This document shows positions 31,353 to 41,945 of a stretch of DNA of 64,000 nt, piece by piece (the first letter of the stretch is position 1; each line of letters opens with the position of its first letter). Source of the DNA: Leishmania infantum JPCM5 (lineage: Eukaryota > Euglenozoa > Kinetoplastea > Trypanosomatida > Trypanosomatidae). The stretch is from the NCBI RefSeq assembly GCF_000002875.2, contig NC_009415.2:134001-198000 (forward strand), written 5' to 3'. The notes below the pieces were generated by a model. That model had not been told where the DNA came from. It ran no database searches and saw nothing but the letters and a program-made list of their open reading frames with translations. The position numbers and the translations under genes were made by a program.

Positions 31353-32071
31353 CTGGATCAGGGAAGAGTACTCGCAGCTCTTTGACTCGGGCACGTGAGC
31401 GCTGGCCGGCAGTCGCCTGCTGGAGTGCCCACAGCGATCAGCACAGCATCACCGGTGACTGTTGAGGGGAGCGACAAGAAGTGGTGCACGGTAGCTTAGC
31501 TGCTGGATACCCCTCTGTCACACAAATACAAACAAGAAGAGACGCACGGAGACACTGATGGTTGGGTGTGTTGCCCGGGGTGTGGGAAGTCGCATAATCC
31601 ACGATGCCGGTAGCACAAGAGCAAAACGAATGCGCACAGAGCGCGCTCCTGGTTTGACTGGTGTGTGAAGAGGGTCATGCGCATGCTGGCGGGGCACCAG
31701 AGGAGTGAGAGGGCAGGAGCGCAAGGCAAGCGATCGAGGAAAGTGCAAACAAAGAGAGGGAAGTCCACCAAAATCATTGAAAATAGTGCACATACAGGTA
31801 TGCGTGTGCGACGCCACGTGACGAGGACAGACGTCACCAATACCGACGCACTCCTCTGCCCACACGTGTAGTCACCACTTCATGTCTGCCTTCATTCTCG
31901 ATGGCACGTCACTCTTCGCCTTCGCACGCAGAAATGCCGATCAAAACGCGCCTTTTCTTGCTGGATTACGCATTGTGTGAACAGTTGCCCCAATCACACC
32001 ACCACCGCCTCCAGTTCGCTTTTCCATTGTAGACACGCACAAGTATACAGAAGCGATTTCACCGGACTCCC
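31353..32071. other. Intergenic spacer
   Basis: About 700 bp of 3' flank of the sulfotransferase-like gene. No gene, repeat or structured element seen. Confidence 0.55.
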
Positions 32072-33226
32072 TCACTCCTTCGCGGTGCGCGTCACAGAGC
32101 CGCCACGTTTCTGCCACGCGGTCTCAAACGTCTCTACCTCCGTTTTCGAGCAACCGCCTCCGGCCGTCGTCCTAGCGCATGCGGCACTGTCAGCGCCGAA
32201 TGCCACTTGGTAGTCCGTGTACAGGCTTTTCACAAACTCCACAATACCCTCGCAACGCGGCAGCACCGTCATCAGGACGCACAGAACACAGATGCCGCCC
32301 ACCACATACTGCAATGTGTGTGCCCGATCGATTCGCTCCTGCAGGTTCCCGAGGACACGAAGTCCATCCTCGTACTCAGGGAAGGGGATGGAGGGAACGG
32401 GCTTGTCGAGGAAGGAGCAGAGCGGCTCCCAGCCGTCGCCGTAGCGGTACACAAGCAACGCAGAGGGCGGAATCGACACTCGCACACTCTCCTCATACAA
32501 CTGCAGCGCGACAGCGCGCGGATGCTGCAGTTCGCCATCACTCGCGTTGCTCTCCTTCTTTGCGTGTCTTGCCTTTGCCGTGCCGCGAGAATCCTCGCTA
32601 GGGTCACTCGCAGATGTGGGGGAGGGCGCCTTGCTGCCACAAAAACCTCGCTTCAACTCCGCTGCCTCCGCAGCGAAGGAGCGGCGCAGGTCACCGGAGG
32701 AGGATATCATGTGGCTCCGAGAGTGTCTCGTGCTCAGAGACGACCTAGGACCAGCCGAGGCCGCCGCCGGCGCTCCTGATGCATCGCCACCAACGACCAT
32801 CTTGGCGATCATGTTCTGAAAGGCCTGCGTTATTTGATTCTTCGAGGCGCGCTTCGTCGAGATCTGCAAGCGCTCCAGATATGTGTCGTACTTCTCTGCC
32901 CACTTATCTTTCTCCGTCTCCTCGACCAGGATTACCTTGGTGTAGCTCGGTGCCTGGCGTAGCAGCACGTCGTACACCATGGCACCCGGTGGGCCGACGA
33001 CGGCGTCGTAGTCCGCCAGCACCTTGGCAGGCAACGCATTTGTTTTGCCATCCAGCAGCTGGGACCACTCGATAGGGTGGGTGCTGGCGTGGCCCTGCTG
33101 GTACGTGGAGCGCAGGGTGTACGGGGTGTAGCCCAACTTACGGAGCGCCGGCGTGAGCGCGCCGCCGTCAGGCAGCATCGTCAGACACAGGACCCGAAGT
33201 TGAACAAGAGCTGTACAACGGAGCAT
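32072..33226 (-). CDS. Sulfotransferase-family-like membrane protein, degenerate P-loop
   Basis: 384 residues from the first ATG (MLRCTALVQLRVLCLTM; a Met 16 residues on is possible). Two blocks match the family often called Sulfotransfer_4. The N-terminal block has ALRKLGYTPY, LADYDAVVGPPGAMVYD and YTKVILVEETEKDKW. The C-terminal block has PPSALLVYRYGDGWEPLC, then VPSIPFPEYED. In that family the first strand is followed by an RTGT-type loop that holds the sulfate donor; here it reads LPDGGALTP, so activity is doubtful. A Ser/Lys-rich insert of about 100 residues separates the blocks, and a hydrophobic segment near the end (VVGGICVLCVLMTVL) predicts a membrane anchor, which the family also often has. 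Substrate unknown. Confidence 0.85.
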   Translation of the reverse strand: MLRCTALVQLRVLCLTMLPDGGALTPALRKLGYTPYTLRSTYQQGHASTHPIEWSQLLDGKTNALPAKVLADYDAVVGPPGAMVYDVLLRQAPSYTKVILVEETEKDKWAEKYDTYLERLQISTKRASKNQITQAFQNMIAKMVVGGDASGAPAAASAGPRSSLSTRHSRSHMISSSGDLRRSFAAEAAELKRGFCGSKAPSPTSASDPSEDSRGTAKARHAKKESNASDGELQHPRAVALQLYEESVRVSIPPSALLVYRYGDGWEPLCSFLDKPVPSIPFPEYEDGLRVLGNLQERIDRAHTLQYVVGGICVLCVLMTVLPRCEGIVEFVKSLYTDYQVAFGADSAACARTTAGGGCSKTEVETFETAWQKRGGSVTRTAKE

Positions 33227-34130
33227 TTTCGCCGTGGCACCCCCGCAGAGGGGCGGAGATCGAGCGGTAATAAGGCAGAAAATGGCTTTCGTGTCTGTCT
33301 GTACAACGGAGCCGCGTGGTTTTCTGTGTGAGGCGCACCCCCTCCCAAGAGGCGCCACCTACGCACGATAACAGTCACCCGTACGGCATAGGCGTACCGG
33401 AGTGGTGCGAAGGCGGGGACGAGAGTACGAGCATGTGTAGAACACAAGCCAGAAGCAGAGAGGAATGGAAAGATCAGAGAAGAGCATCAGCAGCAGTGGC
33501 CCATAAGCGCTCTGGAAACAGAAAAACGCAGAGAGGTGGGCGAAGGCCAGTTGGCGCGTGTGTACCCCCTCAGGGTTTCTTTTTTGGGGGGGGCGGTGGG
33601 AGGGAGTCGCAGTGCGTAGAGTCCGGTAGTCGCCGTAAACGAGAAGGGCGGCGCCACAAAAGGCACAGCAAACGTACGCCAGGGGAAATGGAAAAGGCAG
33701 CGCACTCCAGTGCGGGGTTGTCTGCTTTACATAAGAACAGACTGAGCAGCTGGGTAGAATTACATATTGGGTATACGCGTGCCTGCTCGCGCGAAACGTG
33801 TGCCAGCGGACAAGGTGTCACAAGGCACAAGATGGCGACCTCGCTGCTGAGCGCAAACATTCGCAGGCACGCACATGGATTTGGTCCAGCAGAGTCAGGT
33901 GAGAGGGAGCAGCAGCTGATGTGCGACTACCGAGCATTCCATAGATTCGAAAACGCATACAGATAAAGGCAAAGGGCAGCAGAGGCTCGCTCGCACGAAA
34001 GCGAGAGGGAGGCGCATGGTGCGACGCGTCGCCGCAGCGCTCTTGCGCGGACGGCGTGGCCATGCCAAGGGAGCAGCGACAGCAGTGATGCGCACGCAGA
34101 TATACACATGTTCAAAAGCGCCGTGGTAGG
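33227..34130. other. Intergenic spacer
   Basis: 0.9 kb between the sulfotransferase-like start and the stop of the cyclic-nucleotide-binding gene. No gene seen. On the sense strand it has a C-rich tract near 33581-33600 that could be a polypyrimidine signal. Confidence 0.55.
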
Positions 34131-36599
34131 TCAGCCTTCCGTCGCTGACACCACCATGACCCTTTTATATCGCCGTTCGGACCACATGAGCCGCAGATAC
34201 GGCATCGCTGGACGGAAGAGGCCGGCAAAGGACTCGGCAGGAACGCACAGCATACGAGTGCGGCACACACACACGTACGCCACATTGCAGGGGCGTCCCT
34301 CCATCACCTCCCACCCGCCGACGATGTCGCCTGCCGCAAACGACGCCACCGACGTCTCCTCATCGTGGTCTTGTTCTTTCCCTCCACTGTCCGCTGCACT
34401 GCTTCTGGCATAAGCGTCGAGTCGGCCATCGAGGATGAGCGACACGCACTTGCAGTCTGCCCCGCGAACGCCGATGAGGTCGCCGCCGACTGCCTCGCGC
34501 TCCGTCGTGCAGTTGAACAAAAAATGCCAGTAGTGTTGAGGAAAGCACCATGCGAATGGAAAGACGCAGAACACACTGCAGAAGTCGCGGAGGGCCTCAC
34601 AGTACGGTCGCTGCAAGAACTCCTTGAACGCGCGCCGGCTGAGCTCAAACACCTCGCACCCATCGGAGCTGGAGACAACCGCGTGCGTGCGCAGAGGGTT
34701 CGTCGCAGAGCAGCAACGAAGCGGAGCGAGAAGCGCCTCTTCACCGAGCGTGTTGCCGCGGGAGACGCTGTAGATGGCCTCGCCCGTGTCGCTGTTCACG
34801 ACGGTTACTTCGCCGGAGAAGACGGCGTAGAGACACCCATGAGACTTGCGAGACCCTGCAGCTGCAGAAGAGCCTGCTGTGCTCGCTGCACCCTTCCCGT
34901 CATCACTTGGCGGCAGTCCTCCACTCGCACGCATCATACCGTTGCCACTTGCAGCGTACTCGACGTGGAACAGAACCGTCCCGACTAGGTATCGCTGGCG
35001 CGGGGCGAAGGTGGCCATGGAAAGGCCGCGCTCTCGCCCGTCCGCGCGACGATACGTCTGACGGGAGAACATCTGCTCGAGGAAGAAGGCCGTTGCATCG
35101 GCACCTTTCACAAATACATCCTGCGACGCGTCGTCGGAGAGCCGCCTCGACAGCGGAGACGCAGCAACGCCGGGTCCTCCCTGCAACACCAGCGAATCCT
35201 CGTCGCTGTCGCTGTCACTGTCGCTGTTGGGGTTGGAGATGTTCAGCACGAGACACTCATCCACGAGAGAGCGCAGGCCACCCGGCATCTGCGCCTGCCG
35301 CTGCCACAGTTCCAACTCTCGCACGCTGCGACTGCGCTCCCGCATGTGCTGCAGATCGTGCCCTGAAAGCACGGCAAGAAGATCTTCAATAGGGATGCGG
35401 ATCGCCTGTACCGGCTTCTGCACTGCGTACGTGCACAATGAATGCATCGCTATCAGCCTCTTCGAGGCAGTGGTGACGTCTTCCTCGTCTGCTGCGCGAT
35501 GCAAGAGGAGAAGCTCGGCATCGCCCACGCAGTCGCCTGCGCCAAGAACGATGGACTGCACGCGTGGCACGCCTGCGTGGCCACCGCCGCCCCGCTGGAC
35601 ATGCATGAGGGCCACGGTGCCAGAAATTAAAAGAAAGAGGCTGGTCGGCACCTCACCCCTCTGCAACAAACGCGCCGATGTGTCCCATGTCACCATCTCT
35701 GCCTTCTCGCAGAGGTGTCGTATCTGTGCACGAGAGAGATGCTGAAAGAGCGGCGACTGGAAAAGGTACTTCATGAGCTGGAGGTGTGCGTCATCGTAGA
35801 AGGTGCGCATCAGCATCTGATAGAGCATGCGATTCAGCCGCCACGTGGCAGTGGGCGAAGATGCATCGGGGTGGCCCGCGGCGCACACCGCTGCGCCCTC
35901 ATCGTCTGGGTTCAAGACGTAGAGCAGACCCTCACTCCCAAAGTAGTCCCCGACAGCCCACTCCTGTCGCTTGTTCTTCGCCTGTGCAATCACTGCATCG
36001 CCATCGCCGACGTCAGCCACAGCTTGGCCCTTCACCACGACATGGAAAGCGCAGCTGTCCCCTGGCGACGCAATCACCTCTCCCGGCTGCGTCTCCTGCC
36101 TCTCAAAGACCTCCATGACATCCCGCAGCATCGACGCATCGTCGCGGCAGGCGGCAAAGAGCGGATGGCCGCAAAGCACTCGGCGGAGCACCTGCCACTC
36201 CTCCGGGCTCTCCCAAGGCGGCTGTCGCCACTGCCACATAGCAGCGGTGAGAGCGCGCGAGGGAGTCTCGCCTGATACGCCGCCGCGTCGGCGCCAGACT
36301 CGGGCGTGCAACGATGGCCATGTGTCACTCGAGAGCTCATCAGATCCATCACCGCGCTCGAAGTGCCCTTCAGCGCCGATTTTGTCTGCGCTGTCCAAGG
36401 CTAACGGCATAGAAGCTACCGTGGCTGTCTCGCCCTCCGAGTGGCCGGGTAGAGTGAGGGGGCACGCAGAAGGGCCAGAGAAGGTGCTCGATGTGGGAGC
36501 ACCCCCACTGCCCTCGCCTCCCTGAGGGATAGACTCGACCCCCTCCCCCGCTACCATCGCCACGGAGGAGGTCGGATTTTTACAGCAGCAGGCGCCCAT
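34131..36599 (-). CDS. Protein with four cyclic-nucleotide-binding-like folds, acylated N-terminus
   Basis: 822 residues starting MGACCCKNPTSS; the frame extends upstream but this Met gives a classic acylation start (Gly2 plus Cys4-Cys6). Four jelly-roll CNB-like units can be seen at about 137-267, 277-417, 532-667 and 672-817. Each has a leading helix (LCGHPLFAACRD, LFQSPLFQHLSRAQ) and the strand pattern ending in a G-D-x-x-G element (VGDYFGSEGLL, AGDCVGDAELLLL, RGNTLGEEALL, AGDIVGGWEVM). The conserved Arg of the phosphate cassette is not clearly present, so binding of cAMP or cGMP is doubtful. Kinetoplastid CNB proteins can bind other ligands. A Ser/Asp repeat (NSDSDSDSDED) separates units 2 and 3. 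Probably a membrane-associated sensor or scaffold. Confidence 0.88.
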   Translation of the reverse strand: MGACCCKNPTSSVAMVAGEGVESIPQGGEGSGGAPTSSTFSGPSACPLTLPGHSEGETATVASMPLALDSADKIGAEGHFERGDGSDELSSDTWPSLHARVWRRRGGVSGETPSRALTAAMWQWRQPPWESPEEWQVLRRVLCGHPLFAACRDDASMLRDVMEVFERQETQPGEVIASPGDSCAFHVVVKGQAVADVGDGDAVIAQAKNKRQEWAVGDYFGSEGLLYVLNPDDEGAAVCAAGHPDASSPTATWRLNRMLYQMLMRTFYDDAHLQLMKYLFQSPLFQHLSRAQIRHLCEKAEMVTWDTSARLLQRGEVPTSLFLLISGTVALMHVQRGGGGHAGVPRVQSIVLGAGDCVGDAELLLLHRAADEEDVTTASKRLIAMHSLCTYAVQKPVQAIRIPIEDLLAVLSGHDLQHMRERSRSVRELELWQRQAQMPGGLRSLVDECLVLNISNPNSDSDSDSDEDSLVLQGGPGVAASPLSRRLSDDASQDVFVKGADATAFFLEQMFSRQTYRRADGRERGLSMATFAPRQRYLVGTVLFHVEYAASGNGMMRASGGLPPSDDGKGAASTAGSSAAAGSRKSHGCLYAVFSGEVTVVNSDTGEAIYSVSRGNTLGEEALLAPLRCCSATNPLRTHAVVSSSDGCEVFELSRRAFKEFLQRPYCEALRDFCSVFCVFPFAWCFPQHYWHFLFNCTTEREAVGGDLIGVRGADCKCVSLILDGRLDAYARSSAADSGGKEQDHDEETSVASFAAGDIVGGWEVMEGRPCNVAYVCVCRTRMLCVPAESFAGLFRPAMPYLRLMWSERRYKRVMVVSATEG

Positions 36600-37623
36600 C
36601 CCACCGTTCTGGAGAGCAGAGGAAGGTGTTGCGCCGTGGTCCAGACGCGGCAAACCGTAGCAGCGTCGAAAAGGGAGAGAGACACATACGCGACACACGC
36701 GCAGTCTCCAGAAACCGACCGCGTGCGCACCAACGAGGATGGGAGGTTAGAAAACGAGACGAAGCCACGAGGCGGTAGGAGTAGTTGTGTTGATGCCCAT
36801 CACATGCGACAAGAGGGAAGCGTCAGCGGTAACATGCACCGGAAGAGGCGCAAAGGGGGTGAGGCAAAAACAGAGAAAGAATCATCTAGCGTCAAGAGAC
36901 GGGTAGGGGAGAGTTGCGGACATGGTGCGAGGAAATAGTGCCGATGCGCATACACACAGCGTTTCTGCCCGTCATCTACTCAGTTCTCTTCGACTGCCCT
37001 TGTGCACTTGGCCTCGGTGATCGGCGTGGCGAGAGGGTGGTTATATCGACAGAGATCAACTGGAGGGAGCCTGGCGCCTGAAACAGTACGTCGTTCGCTG
37101 GGCTTGAATACGACAGAGCCAGCTTGCATTGCCCGATTTCCATTCTCCCTGACTCTTGTTCTTCGCTCCAACAAAGGATATGCTGCACAGCGTGGGCGGC
37201 ATGCGTCTCCGTGACTACACACACGCACACATACAAGCGCGCATGTGCGTAGTAGCAACAAGGCGACAGAGAAACGTGCTCGCACCCCACCAAGGGAGAG
37301 ACAGAGATGCCGAGCGAGCAAAAAAAAAAAAACAAAAGAGGACGGAGGGAGGGGAAAGAATAACGTCGAAGGGGGAAAAAAAAGGAAGGACGATGCACCG
37401 GTGAACAAAACAACGAGCCCACAAGCATACACGAGAGAAGCCAAAGGAGTACGCCGTCGAAGCAAAGAAGGCAGGCCAAGGGCGAGAAGGCAGAGGGAGG
37501 GCAGTGGGCCCCTCCCGCCCGGCACCGTACGCGGCAACGCCCCGCTACTTCACCAGCAGTGGCCCGTACAAAGCGCACGAGACAGTGAGAACGGGGCAGA
37601 AAAAAGAAGATACGCACATGGGG

Positions 37624-37643
37624 TGGATGGATGGATGGATGGA
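37624..37643. repeat. (TGGA)5 tandem repeat
   Basis: Five perfect TGGA units plus a partial one, followed by G-rich sequence, in the spacer upstream of the CNB gene. Confidence 0.9.
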
Positions 37644-38166
37644 TGGGGGTGGGGGAGGTGGCAGCGTGGAGGAGGGGAAGACGGCACAGATGCCGCGCAC
37701 CGGCAGACACATGAGCGGGCGCACAGACAGATGCACACGCGCCGAGGTCAAAAAAAAAAAATAATAAAACAACGCCTTCGTGCCAAAGCTGCGGGTGAGC
37801 GATCCGCCGCCGAGGAGGGAGTAGAGACACCGCATGACGTGGTACCCCTGCCCTGATCCCTGCTGATCGTGTTTCTCCACTGTGCAGTCACCGAACGCTT
37901 CAGGGTGCCGCGCACCTGCCTGTGTGTGGAGGTGCTCAAACAGCGGTACACAAGAGCCAAAAGAAACAGCGACTGGAAGACGGGAGGGGAGGGGGAGGGC
38001 AGAGGGAATGCCTCGCACGCGAGGCACACACACACGCACCACACCACACACGCCGACACCAAGAAAGAAATAGTGAGCCGGCTGAGAGGCAAAGATACGA
38101 TGTAAATGCTCAGAGAGGGGAGTAAGCAGGGGTGCGAAAGAAGGGGGGTATTCGTTTCGAGACCTG

Positions 38167-39158
38167 CCGTTCCACAATGAGCCGTCCTCAAATGTATACA
38201 CATACAAGCGCAGCTCATCTGTCTTCGTAGGCACACGGCCAAAGCCTCGTCGCCTCGGACGAGCTGTGCAGCCGTCGAGCCGGGCCATGCGTCTGACGAG
38301 CCTGGGTGGACAGCAATGTCGTGATGCAAGCGGGCCGCACCAAGTCCCCTGTTCCAGGACGGAAGCAGCGGCGCCCGTCGTGCGGGTAGTGAGGAAGCGG
38401 TGATCTAGGTGCACGCCGCACGAGCTCACGGCGGAAGTTGGCCTGCCTCAAGCCAGGGCACTCTGAGGCCCTGAGCATCCTGCCTGCGTATGCCATGCTT
38501 CACCCTCAGTCGCCTCAGGCCGCGGCATTGCATAATATAGTGTCGAGACTCTGTACAATGGAGTCTGGAGAGCTCGATGGTGTAGCTCGGGGTGCTCCGC
38601 GGACGCTTCCGGCACCTGCGCCGCATCAGCCCACCCCGATCGGATGCAGGAGACGCCGCACACTTCGCACGCATGCGCTGTGGGGCTGATCGGTGTGCAT
38701 ACTTCTGCGCCTTTGTCGCCCATCACGCGCGTTCCCCCGCCCCCCGGCCTCCGGGCGCCTTCTTCGGACGTGATAGACCATGCCAGCTGTGCATGACAGC
38801 GCGCACAGTGCTCGCATTTATTCGCATCCTGTGGCCAGCTTCAGGACGGCGTTGTTGCCTGGGGAGGGGGCGTGTCTGGGGTTGGCTTGCCCGCATGTGA
38901 CGCGACAGGTAGGGCGCTGCCCTCCGTCTGTGGCCGCAGGGGCGTTCCACCTTCTTCTGAATCCGCACGCCTCTCACACGAGTGGGTGTCACACAGGCGG
39001 AAGAAACCCACGCATGAGCATGCGTCTGCGCTCAACGTACCCATAGCCTGCTATAGTTGCCGAGTAGCCGACAGGATGCGCAGTGGGCTGGTACACGCCT
39101 GACCATGACCACTAGTCTCCCCGGTAAGGCGCCAGGCCAGACTTGTCTGCCGACACTA
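38167..39158. repeat. 990-bp direct repeat R1, right copy
   Basis: Gap-free, almost identical copy of 6959-7950. It lies in the 3' flank of an unrelated gene (40026-41945), in the same orientation as the left copy. The A run found beyond the left copy (about 8068) is absent here. Confidence 0.9.
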
Positions 39159-40025
39159 AGGGTGGGAGTACTGCACCCTGATACTACGCTGAGGTGTCCA
39201 CCACCACCCTCCCGGTCATGAGGGGAGCAACAAAGAAGAGTGACAACCAAACAGAACGGCGAGACCCACACCATGCCAGCGCGGCAGGCCAAGCCCGAGA
39301 GGAGAGTCCACGCACAGGCGCAGACACCCAGGCGCCTCGTAAAGCAAAATACAGAGAAAGAGTTTGTGCGTGTGCGTTCCACATGCGCGTTCGTTGTATA
39401 GCTGCTCCTGTATAAATGGATACGTAGAAAGGGCAAAGGGCTTTTTGCACGATGAAGGTGGCATGAGGATGAAGGAGGATGAAGGAAGTAGCGGAGGTGC
39501 CACAACCGCCACCAGTACCTCCGCTACCGCCACAATTCCAAAAAAAAGGCAAAAAAAAAACGTTGCCGCGCAGGTACACCAGACATGCGCGGCGGAGGTG
39601 TAAAACAAGCATGAATAGGCATGGAACAGAGATGCGGTCCGACCAAGAAAAAAAAAAAACAGACGGGCACACGAAGGACAGGCGAGCAGAGCGTGCGGAG
39701 CGGGGAGGGGGGCGGGCCGGGAGAGCAACGAGCAAACAAGAAATTAACGAAGTACGAGAGGAAAAGGAAAGCATAAACAGGTTGCTCTCGCCGCAAATCC
39801 CCTTGAGGGGAGCGGTGAGGAGGGGAAGGATGGGGCGTTTCGAAGCACCGGTGGTGGTGGGAGGTATGAAAGGGGCATCTGCCACGACGAAGGCACCACC
39901 TACGGAGAGAGCTAGAGAGTGGATAAGAAAAGGCGACTCGGAAGTGCCTCTTATGCACACTTACGGGGTAATCCACACCGGAGGAGCAGACACCGCGCGC
40001 ACGCACGAGCAAAAGCGCAGCTCAC

Positions 40026-41945
40026 TCACATTTTCATCGAGGCAGACTTCAGAGACTTCGAGCGGTTGGCCCCGGCAGTGCTTTCTTGTAAGAAGTCCAT
40101 GACGTTCCCCGTGAGAGGGGCGACCTCGCTGTTCATAGTGTCACGATTACTCGGATACCCGCCTGCGCCTGCTTCTCCGCTGGTGACCTTCTCACGTTCG
40201 GCTGCTAGATTCGAGTTGGCGGATTTCTCTCCGCTCCCCTTTCTCCGATCGCTGATACCCGCAGCCCCTCCGCCCTTCTTCGGCCTTTCCGCACGTTCCA
40301 GAGAATAGATGTACACGCACAACTGGTGCTCGACGGCGATCACGACGTCACGCTTCAGCTGCTCCTCGTCTTGCAGCGCCCCTAGTGCCTTCTGCAGCGT
40401 GACGTCAGCACGTGTCTTGCAGTAGTCCAAGAGGCTTCGGGCAGACGAGACGATTGCAGGGCTCTCACCCTCCATCACCTTGGTCGCCAGGATGCCGGCG
40501 GGCTCATCGCTCCAGCTGTCATCCTCCTCGTCCGCACCGCCAGCCTTGCCGAGCGCCTTAGAGTCAAGGGACATAGAGAGTGTAGCGTTCCTATTCTTCG
40601 TGCTACCGCCCGCGCCGCTGCCGCCTCGCTGATTCACTCTGCTCTTGTCCATCACTTCAACGCTGTCAAGGCTCTGTTTGCTCCTCCCTAGTCCCTGCCT
40701 CTGCCACAACGGCACAGTGCCCCCGCTGGATCGTCGAGGGCCACCGCTGTCACCACGCAGTGGCACTTGGGTGGTGTTGCGGTGCCCGTTCTTGCCACAC
40801 TCACGCGGCGCTGACGACATCACCCCTCGCATGGACTTGCTGACGGAGATGTCGCTGATGTTGGGCCGCGTGCCCACTGAGCGAAACATCGCCTGCTTGC
40901 CCACGTACACCGGCTCCAACAACGTGTCGGAGTCCTCTTCAGTGACATTCTCCAGGTTGCTCCGTGTCTGGAAGGGCATCAAGTTGAAGAGGTTCCTGTC
41001 CAGCCCAAGAGAGGACAGGATAGAGCGATTCGACACGGCCCCTTGGCCTCGAATGCCGCCGGGGCTGAGGATGTTGCCCATCGCCTGGCTCACAAACACT
41101 GAAACCTCGTGATTGTGTCCGCTGCCGGCGCCGACGCCGTTGCCACGGCTCAGTCGTGGGGACGCCTGTGTACGGCAGTAGTTGGTCTGGCGGGCAACGT
41201 TGTATGTGATAGGCCTATCGTCGTCTGGCCCGGTGGTGCCTTGAAACTCGCCGCGCGCTGACGTCGTCCGGCGGCTGTAGGCACGCACCAGTGACTCCAC
41301 GAGCGTATCGATGTGGTCGCCTTGCGAGTGGCGGCGGCTGTTCGCAGTGAGGCCCTTCACGAGCGGGCCTTTGCTTCCCGGGGACACCCCACCCGAGGAG
41401 CTCACGCGCGGCAGTGGCCCGCTTTCGGCTGCCAGCAGCGCAGCAGGGATGCCCGACTCAGCAACGAACGCCTTTCCTTTGGCGTGTGGCGCGCCAACAC
41501 TTTTTTCATCTATCCCCACGACGCCGCTGGCCGTCTTGTCGCCATACATCACCGTCAGGAAGTCGGCCATGTTCTGACGAAAGTCGGCCGCTTCATCGCT
41601 CGCGGCGCCGTGAAACACCCGCGGCACGCTAGGGCTGTTCTGGCTGTACCGAGTATCTTTGCTAAACTGCACGGAGGATCTAAGAGCGATGCCGCTGTTC
41701 GCACCACTACTTCCCAGCATCTTGGCATCCAACGCGGAGTGATGGGCACCGGCGGTACCGGGAGGGGCACCACCGCCTACAGCCAAGTGCCAGCCTTGAG
41801 CGCGACGACTTCCCCTTGTCGCCGCTGTCGCGGAGTTGGTAGTCGGCGCCTCACTGGATGAGGCTGTCGTCTTCGCAGCCTCCATGTTAGGGGACCTACA
41901 CATCTCCGGCCTGCTCTTCGGGCCGGCGCTACCGGAGCCGGGCAT
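40026..41945 (-). CDS. Disordered protein of unknown function
   Basis: 639 residues starting MPGSGSAGPKSRPEM at the first ATG. Mostly low complexity, rich in Ser, Gly, Ala and Arg, with no membrane segment. A few better-ordered stretches exist: ADFRQNMADFLTVMYGD (about 120-140), HIDTLVESLVRAYSRR (about 215-232) and a helical region near the C-terminus (about 505-560) with ARSLLDYCKTRADVTLQKAL and AVEHQLCVYIYSLE. The coding nature is supported by the long stop-free frame in a region of normal GC content, codon use like its neighbours and correct strand. I do not recognise a family; it is probably a kinetoplastid-specific regulatory or scaffold protein. Confidence 0.85.
   Translation of the reverse strand: MPGSGSAGPKSRPEMCRSPNMEAAKTTASSSEAPTTNSATAATRGSRRAQGWHLAVGGGAPPGTAGAHHSALDAKMLGSSGANSGIALRSSVQFSKDTRYSQNSPSVPRVFHGAASDEAADFRQNMADFLTVMYGDKTASGVVGIDEKSVGAPHAKGKAFVAESGIPAALLAAESGPLPRVSSSGGVSPGSKGPLVKGLTANSRRHSQGDHIDTLVESLVRAYSRRTTSARGEFQGTTGPDDDRPITYNVARQTNYCRTQASPRLSRGNGVGAGSGHNHEVSVFVSQAMGNILSPGGIRGQGAVSNRSILSSLGLDRNLFNLMPFQTRSNLENVTEEDSDTLLEPVYVGKQAMFRSVGTRPNISDISVSKSMRGVMSSAPRECGKNGHRNTTQVPLRGDSGGPRRSSGGTVPLWQRQGLGRSKQSLDSVEVMDKSRVNQRGGSGAGGSTKNRNATLSMSLDSKALGKAGGADEEDDSWSDEPAGILATKVMEGESPAIVSSARSLLDYCKTRADVTLQKALGALQDEEQLKRDVVIAVEHQLCVYIYSLERAERPKKGGGAAGISDRRKGSGEKSANSNLAAEREKVTSGEAGAGGYPSNRDTMNSEVAPLTGNVMDFLQESTAGANRSKSLKSASMKM

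Larger units (their letters stand above)
36600..40025. other. Intergenic spacer, 3.4 kb, with R1 right copy
   Basis: No gene seen between the CNB gene and the disordered unknown at 40026. It contains a (TGGA)n run at 37624-37643, several A runs, and the right copy of the R1 direct repeat (38167-39158). Frames within R1 are the same as those in the left copy. Confidence 0.6.
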
